A stretch of 8,159 bases of DNA. Origin: CAZMMV01 sp964567475. Its GTDB lineage: Bacteria > Bacillota > Clostridia > Tissierellales > Tissierellaceae. Location of the stretch: positions 1 to 8,159 of the forward strand of contig CAZMMV010000073.1 in NCBI GenBank assembly GCA_964567475.1, read 5' to 3'. Shown here piece after piece: positions 1 to 6,200 of the stretch (position 1 is the stretch's first letter; each line of letters opens with the position of its first letter). The position numbers were made by a program, and so were the translations under genes. The notes beneath the pieces are model-generated. The model saw only the letters and a list, made by a program, of their open reading frames with translations. It searched no databases and was not told the DNA's origin.

Positions 1-18
1 CTTACCTGTGCAACTTTT

Positions 19-59
19 AAGAAAGGCTCAGATACCTAAAAAGTATCTGAGCCTTTCTT
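19..59. terminator. Factor-independent terminator hairpin, possibly bidirectional
   Basis: Bases 19-35 and 43-59 form a perfect 17-bp inverted repeat around a 7-nt loop (CTAAAAA). The GC-richer core is GGCTCAGATAC / GTATCTGAGCC. It begins 22 nt beyond the stop of the SLH gene, as expected for the end of the operon. On the minus strand the core is followed by TTTCTTAAAA, a short tail. On the plus strand it is followed by TTTCTTCTTTATT, a better T-rich tail. It could therefore also stop a convergent gene to the left of the window. Bases 1-18 hold nothing I can identify. Confidence 0.85.
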
Positions 60-81
60 CTTTATTCCCTTTACTATGCTT

Positions 82-1533
82 TTAATAATTTATTATATTT
101 TCTCTATAATCTTTTTGTAAATCCTTTTCTAAAAACTCTAAAAACCTAACTATTAAAGTAGATGCTTCTGCTCTAGTAAGAATCTTATTAGGATTTACTC
201 TATTCAGCGAATCACCTTTTACTAAATCAATCTCCCTAGCTATATATATACCATCCTTAGCCCATGGAAGTATGTGTCTATCATCTGAAAAGGCTGTAAC
301 ATATCCTGGATTTGGGGCCCTATTTTCAAATCCTAGTGCACGAACCATTATAACTATTGCCTCTGACCTAGTAAGGGATTTATTTGGTTCAAAGAAATCC
401 TTAGATATTCCAGTTATAATTTTTTTATCAACACCAGATTTCACATATTTATAATCTGAATCATCAATATCCACATCTTTAAAATACGATACTTCTGGAT
501 CTTTATTCCTCCTGCTTCTTCTAGTTTTCTTTTTTTCTAATTCCACTCTAATGTCCGAGGCTTTCATTATAGCCTTAGTAAATTCTAATTTATTTGCTGG
601 AGTATCTGGAGAAAATATATCACTATTGTTTTCAAATACATCAAGTGAATATAATTTTTTTATATTTTCTTCTGCCCAGTGTCCATTTACATCTCGAAAC
701 TTTGGAACAATAAGCCTTTCCAAATTTGGTACCATCTCTTGATTCAAAAATACACTACCTCTTGCATCTGGAAAACTATAATTATACTTAGATACAACTG
801 AACGATTCTCAACTTTAATATGTCCACCGTCAAAACTTATAAAACTTGTGTCATTACCTGAATATCTTAAAGACTTAGTTAAACTATCAGATACTTGATG
901 ACTATAAGTTCCCTGCCAAGAATTAGCTTTTTCATCTTCAGTAGCCTTTATATCTGACTTTACAATATGATCAACTATTTGTGTTTCTGTACTTCCCCAA
1001 AAATTTTCATATCCAACATTCGCTCCGGTAATATCTATTACAAGATTACCCTCGTCTTTATTATATTCATAATACTTTCTAGCCTTTATATTACCTGAAT
1101 AAAAATCAGAAGCTGGTCTTTGATCTATTACATCAGATTTTGAAAACTGATAATCTGTTAAATCATAAGTATCTTTACCTAGCTTTATAGTTTCTTTATA
1201 TTTACTAACATTAGTTTGTCCTATAGTCTGACCTACATCCCCATGACTAGATAAATCCGTCTTATAGCTTACTGTTCTATTTAATTTCCCATCTAAGGAT
1301 AAATCCTCACTAGTTAACTTAAACTTGTAAGTTACTGTTTCTTCATCATCCTGTATCTTTTCAGACACCGTATAAGTTCCTACAAATTTAATAGGAGTTC
1401 CAGTTACAAATACCATTTCCTCATAAACATATTCATTTTGAACTCCACCATTAAAGTCCAATGGAGTTGCAAAAATCTTATTAGGTAATAATACAACTAC
1501 AATCAATAGTAAAAATAATACTTTATTCTTCAT
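82..1533 (-). CDS. Secreted S-layer homology (SLH) domain protein
   Basis: This 483-residue protein is a probable cell-wall-attached surface protein. A signal peptide spans residues 1-22 (hydrophobic run 5-16, likely cleavage after KIFA). Residues 23-275 are beta-rich and unassigned, with recognisable patches such as YVYEEMVFVTGTPI, GYENFWGSTETQ and SFDGGHI. Three SLH domains follow, near 278-327 (FRDVNGHWAEENI), 349-402 (YFKDVD...) and 413-468 (FSDD...PWAKDGI). SLH trimers are known to bind pyruvylated secondary cell-wall polymers through a TRAE motif. It is LTRSE (387-391) in the second domain and LTRAE (452-456) in the third, but degenerates to ANKLE (313-317) in the first. A very basic linker (residues 334-344) separates SLH1 from SLH2. 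The ATG at 1533 has a GGAAGGAG six bases upstream. The gene is last in the operon, and its stop lies 22 nt from a hairpin. SLH domains are certain; the role of the N-terminal half is unknown. Confidence 0.93.
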   Translation of the reverse strand: MKNKVLFLLLIVVVLLPNKIFATPLDFNGGVQNEYVYEEMVFVTGTPIKFVGTYTVSEKIQDDEETVTYKFKLTSEDLSLDGKLNRTVSYKTDLSSHGDVGQTIGQTNVSKYKETIKLGKDTYDLTDYQFSKSDVIDQRPASDFYSGNIKARKYYEYNKDEGNLVIDITGANVGYENFWGSTETQIVDHIVKSDIKATEDEKANSWQGTYSHQVSDSLTKSLRYSGNDTSFISFDGGHIKVENRSVVSKYNYSFPDARGSVFLNQEMVPNLERLIVPKFRDVNGHWAEENIKKLYSLDVFENNSDIFSPDTPANKLEFTKAIMKASDIRVELEKKKTRRSRRNKDPEVSYFKDVDIDDSDYKYVKSGVDKKIITGISKDFFEPNKSLTRSEAIVIMVRALGFENRAPNPGYVTAFSDDRHILPWAKDGIYIAREIDLVKGDSLNRVNPNKILTRAEASTLIVRFLEFLEKDLQKDYRENIINY

Positions 1534-1539
1534 TATAAA

Positions 1540-1547
1540 CTCCTTCC
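1540..1547 (-). promoter_or_regulatory. Ribosome binding site of the SLH gene
   Basis: GGAAGGAG on the minus strand, followed by TTTATA and then the ATG at 1533, is a near-ideal Shine-Dalgarno at 6-nt spacing. It lies in the 42-nt gap after the 550-aa gene. It is stronger than the site for the preceding gene, so the last protein may be translated independently and well. I see no convincing promoter in the gap. Confidence 0.88.
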
Positions 1548-1575
1548 ATAACTAGCAAAATTATTCTACTGCAAA

Positions 1576-3228
1576 TTATTTTATTATTATTATTTTGGCC
1601 ATATTACTATCTCTTACTAAATATAGTCTATCACCTATTTTAATATCATCTCTAGTAACTCTCTTACCATTTTTTAATATCATAGCTTCCTTTAAATATA
1701 TATTAAGAGAACTATTTTTCATCATCCATTCTTCATAATTAGAGCTCCAATCTCTAGCATCCCTTACTTTAATAGTCCAACCCATATGAGTATCTTCATT
1801 TGGTGCAGTTTCTACTATAGCAGTAGTAGTCCTCTGTAAATACAGTGAATCTAGAGATTTCTTTACAAAAACTGTAGAAATTCTATCCCCATCTGTATAT
1901 AAATATCCATACCAGTCCCTAGGCTTTCTATAGTCATTATCTACTGCAAAATCTGAAGAGAAAAATTCCTTAGGAGATACTTTCTTACCATCTTCCATAT
2001 TATAAATAAAAGTATCATCATCATAAAATAATTCTTTATCCTCTGAAAAGGACTTCCAATCATTTTTATCTAAAAGGAAGAAGTCTCTTAAGTATAATTT
2101 ATTAGGCAAGATTTTATCTAATCTTCCTGCATATATCTGATCTTGTCCTATATTTGAATTATTTATATCTTCATTATAAATATATATAACATCTGCAGTA
2201 AGGTCATTGCCCCTACCGTCTGTTATAAACAATCCGTCTGATTTAGAATTCAAACTATAAGTATCCACAAGTCTTCCACTTTTAATAACCATAGTTCCAT
2301 CATGAAAATTGATATTTTTCTTATTATCTAATTCGAGTTGAGAACTAAACCAATTTATAGCATTAATTTTTTCAGAAAAAACAGTTTCATTTTGAGACTT
2401 AACTACCATCTTCTCAATCTTTTCTTTACCAAAAAAATCCTTCATAGCCATATAAACTGTCTTTCCTTTATAATACTTTAAGTTTTTATAATTCATCTTT
2501 TCTCCACCTATATAAATAGGTAAATCCGAATTATAAGGAAGTCTTAAGCTTGAATTTAAACTTGTCCAACTACCATTTTTAAAGACTTCTATATTATCAA
2601 GTGTAACTATATCTTCTAATTCATCTATTAATGTTAATCTACCTCTATATAAATCTTTTATTAATATAGAATCTCCTTCTATCTCTAATCTACTAACATA
2701 TGATGTGTCAATATCGTCAAAATAAAGTTTTACACTATCACCTACATAAAGAGAATTAAAACTTACATTCTCTTTATTTCTCACAACAATAGTAGTAGGA
2801 GAAGTAAAATAGGTTTCTTCTTTTCCAGTTGGCAATGTAATTTGAATCTGATTTCTATCAATAGTCTTAATAGTACCTACTCTAACTTTACCACCAATCT
2901 GAATATATCCTGGTATATCTGCTGAAAAAGCATCCATATGTTTTAAGCTTCTACCTTTAAGCTCCCCATATACTTCCATTCCTTGTTGGAAATCTGTAAT
3001 CTTTACCGTTCTTCCATCAATCTGCAGTGACGTATCACTAGAAATCGGAATCCTATAAATCTCTCCGCCATATTCTTCAATAAAAGCTCTTTCATCTAAA
3101 TATTTTATGAAATATCCTTCTATAAATCCATCTTTGTAGATATTTCTACCTGGAGCAGCAATAACCATTGATGAAATATTAAGAACTAGCAACACTAATA
3201 TTAATAAAACTGATATCTTCTTTTTCAT
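1576..3228 (-). CDS. Secreted beta-repeat protein of unknown function
   Basis: I do not recognise a named family for this 550-residue protein. It begins with a clear Sec signal peptide: KKK, a hydrophobic core at residues 5-16 and likely cleavage after VIA (residue 24) or the next alanine. The mature part looks like about six degenerate units of 70-90 residues, near 34-102, 115-185, 192-280, 283-355, 366-455 and 465-550. A typical unit has G-x-I/L-x-x-I-D, then alternating hydrophobic strands, an 'NG' or 'DG' turn, and a G-D/K-x-V/L-x-L-Y-like strand (GDSVKLYFDD, GDRLYLVRD). This resembles small beta-barrel repeats of the DUF5666/OB type, but that is an inference from pattern only. No SLH, LPXTG, lipobox, transmembrane segment or catalytic motif is seen, and there is no cysteine. 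The ATG at 3228 follows the upstream stop by one base and has an AGGAG at 5-nt spacing. The SLH gene follows after 42 nt. It is probably exported and assembled with its two neighbours at the cell surface. Confidence 0.85.
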   Translation of the reverse strand: MKKKISVLLILVLLVLNISSMVIAAPGRNIYKDGFIEGYFIKYLDERAFIEEYGGEIYRIPISSDTSLQIDGRTVKITDFQQGMEVYGELKGRSLKHMDAFSADIPGYIQIGGKVRVGTIKTIDRNQIQITLPTGKEETYFTSPTTIVVRNKENVSFNSLYVGDSVKLYFDDIDTSYVSRLEIEGDSILIKDLYRGRLTLIDELEDIVTLDNIEVFKNGSWTSLNSSLRLPYNSDLPIYIGGEKMNYKNLKYYKGKTVYMAMKDFFGKEKIEKMVVKSQNETVFSEKINAINWFSSQLELDNKKNINFHDGTMVIKSGRLVDTYSLNSKSDGLFITDGRGNDLTADVIYIYNEDINNSNIGQDQIYAGRLDKILPNKLYLRDFFLLDKNDWKSFSEDKELFYDDDTFIYNMEDGKKVSPKEFFSSDFAVDNDYRKPRDWYGYLYTDGDRISTVFVKKSLDSLYLQRTTTAIVETAPNEDTHMGWTIKVRDARDWSSNYEEWMMKNSSLNIYLKEAMILKNGKRVTRDDIKIGDRLYLVRDSNMAKIIIIK

Positions 3229-3229
3229 A

Positions 3230-6200
3230 TTATCTCCTACTTCCTATAACAGTATATAATCCAAGTCTGTTAACAAAATCAGTACCGACCCAGGATTTAG
3301 TATTTACATCATATCTAGCAATCTTTATATTTTTCAGCCTACGATTCTCAGCCTTTAAAATATCATGATCTAACTTAAAAATCAATCTTCCATTTAAATA
3401 ATCTATAGAAGACATGCTTTTTCCCACATACATATTAGCAGCTAACATATATCTTTCACCTATTACAGTATTTCCACCATTCACATCTATGTTTTCCTTA
3501 TGCTTAGCTATACTGAAAACCACTCCAGCATCAGAGTTATTTCTATTATCATCAATAGTAGCATTCTTAAATATTATAGGGTGAAAGTTCATACTATAGT
3601 CCTTTCCTAACACAGTTATATCTCCACTATTATATACTATAAGCTCAGCAGGAATTCTAATATTTATATCCTCTACACCTGCCAATTCTCCTCTTGTTAA
3701 ATCAATCTTTAATCCTTCAGATTTAAAATCTCTATAACCAATAATTACCTCAGCAATTTTACCATTTCTATTAATTACAGTTTCCTCTGCTAACTCTCCA
3801 TCTTCATCTTTAGGACCTATTCTCCTACCTGTTCTTACAGTATTACTCTTACTCTCATCTATAGGCTTAGAACTACCATATTGACCAATAGCCTTTACTA
3901 AAAATTGATATCTTGTATTTCTTCTTAATTTTTGAACCGCAAAACTTGTCAATTCAGTTGAAGCAATAAATTCAAATTTACCATCGTCTTCACTCATATA
4001 TACTTCATATTCTAAGGCATCTTTTACTCCAGTCCAATTCACTCTAATAAATTCATCATATTGAATCTCTGCCCTAACATCAAAAGGTGAGCCTATTTCT
4101 GGTATACCATATACTAAATTATATATATTAGTTGCTCCCTTATCTGGGTTTATAACTATAACTCCTTTATCTCCAATCTTGCCTGCTGGAGTAGTCACTA
4201 AAATAGTTTGTCCATTTACTACTTCTACATCTTTTCCTTCTAATCCACTCTCAATTAAATATCTTCTAGTATCTACAGTAATTACATCACCAGTGGTTTG
4301 TTCATCTTTTCCTAATTCTCTTAAAACAGGAGCAAATACAACCTTAGCACCTTCCATGAAATCATTACCAATTAACTTAATCTTTTCTTCACCTTTTACT
4401 GATATGTTTTGAATAGCTCTCTTATCATTATCAGGATCTACAACTGATACTATCTTTGGATTACTTACATAGTTAAAAGCATTAGGTAAAGTTACTATAT
4501 TTCCATCAGGATTTTTTACCTTTATATCAGCTAATCCTGCTGTATAAGCTGGAGTCCTTAAAACAATTTTATCAAAAGTTACAGATATTATATCTTTTTG
4601 AGCTACTTTTACTTCTTTATCACCATTACCAAAATATACATTTAATTTCTTATTTGGAAAATCCTCCATTTTAGACCTAAAGTCTTTACCTTTTATAGTT
4701 ACCAAAGTTCCACCTTCTGTAGGACCAAAATTTGGAGTTACATCTTCAATTGCTAGCTCTGTAGTCTCTGGCCTTGTAAATTTAATTTCAATTGGCTCTG
4801 AACTGTCGAAGGCCCCATCATCATTTTGTACATATAATATATAACTATCGCCCTTTGTATAACCTTCATCTACTGCATCCATTTTAAATACTAATTTATT
4901 TGATATTGATTCTCCTTCTGGATAATATTCTATCTTATCCTCTGGAATTATTATATCTCCTATTCTTAATGTAACAGGTTTCCTAAAATCACTTCCTATT
5001 ACTTCGATAGTATTTCCACCAGTATAATTTACTCCTACTATTATTCTTCCATCCTCTACTGAATATCCTTCTTCTCCATCACTTAATACATTTGTAATCT
5101 TAGGATTACTATCAGGATTTTTATACTCAAACATTGATGAAGCTCTTCCACCATCTGCATTTATTACACTAACTAGTATATTTTCCCCTACAGTATAATA
5201 AGAAGGAGTCTTTACTAATATATGTCCTGGATTTTTCAACCTAGCTTCTGGGGAAAATCCTCTATCTACTCTTAGCCTTTTAGTATTATTTGCACCTGTT
5301 ACCTTTTCAAGACTTACCTTTACATATTCATATCCATCATATTTATCTTCATCTTTATCTTTTAATATATTTACCGGTAAGAAAATTTCTCCATTATCAT
5401 ATTTTACATCTTTTAAAACATAGTCAATTTTATTCTCTGTAATAGTAAAATCAAGTTTTGGAATTTCTCCACTTCCATCATATTCTACTACTAAATTTCC
5501 TACCTTAACTTTTGTTTTTCTATCTCTTAATCTACCAGAGTTCTCCAGTGCATCTATTCCTATATTAGCATTTGAAATATTTGAATCATTTGTATTACCA
5601 AATTGAATCTTTTGTATAGCTTGACCATCTTTAGAACTAATAACTCTTATAGTATCTTCATTAAAACCACTGCCTAGAATCTCTATTTTATCATTACCTT
5701 GTTTTTTACCTTTATTTGGTATTATGTTCTCAATATTAGGATTTGAAGCTTGATAATTATAGTTTAACTTATTTGAAACTCCATAATCATTATTTACAAC
5801 ATAAACCTCAACCTGCCCATTTTGTCCCTTTGGAGACTCGACCTCTATTGTACTAGCTGTAAAATCTAATATTTTAGCTTCCTTATCCCCAAAATATACC
5901 TTTGGTAAAATAGGTCTAACTAATTCATCATATTTCTTAACTAATTCCTTATAATCTTTCTTATTTTCATCATTTAACCAATATCTTAAATCTGTCCATT
6001 TATCTTTTCCTTTTCCATCTTCATCCTTATCACCATTTATATTAGTAAATACTTCTCCTTGATTATATTTACCATTATTATTTTCATCTTTATATGGTTC
6101 AAAGTATCTAAATCCAGAACCTTCTATAATTACAGATTCTCCACCAGCTGCTGTTCCTGTTGGAAGTATTAGCTTATCAATCTTTGGATGAGATATAGGT

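Noticed and set aside
272..742. Plus-strand open frames of 60 and 63 codons opposite the SLH gene
   Set aside because: They lie wholly within a well-supported minus-strand gene, lack a good ribosome binding site and show no recognisable protein pattern.
1534..1575. Possible internal promoter before the SLH gene (TTGCAG or TTGCTA with a TATAAT overlapping the start codon)
   Set aside because: The TATAAT overlaps the ATG, which would make a message without its strong Shine-Dalgarno, and the other spacing gives a poor -10 box. It is chance in AT-rich sequence.
4179..4412. Plus-strand open frame of 77 codons
   Set aside because: It is an antisense shadow of IPT repeat 9, with no family resemblance.
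5234..5360. A third EF-hand-like loop at the acidic DKDEDKYDG run in repeat 6
   Set aside because: Glycine is not at loop position 6 and the ligand spacing does not fit, so it is just an acidic stretch.
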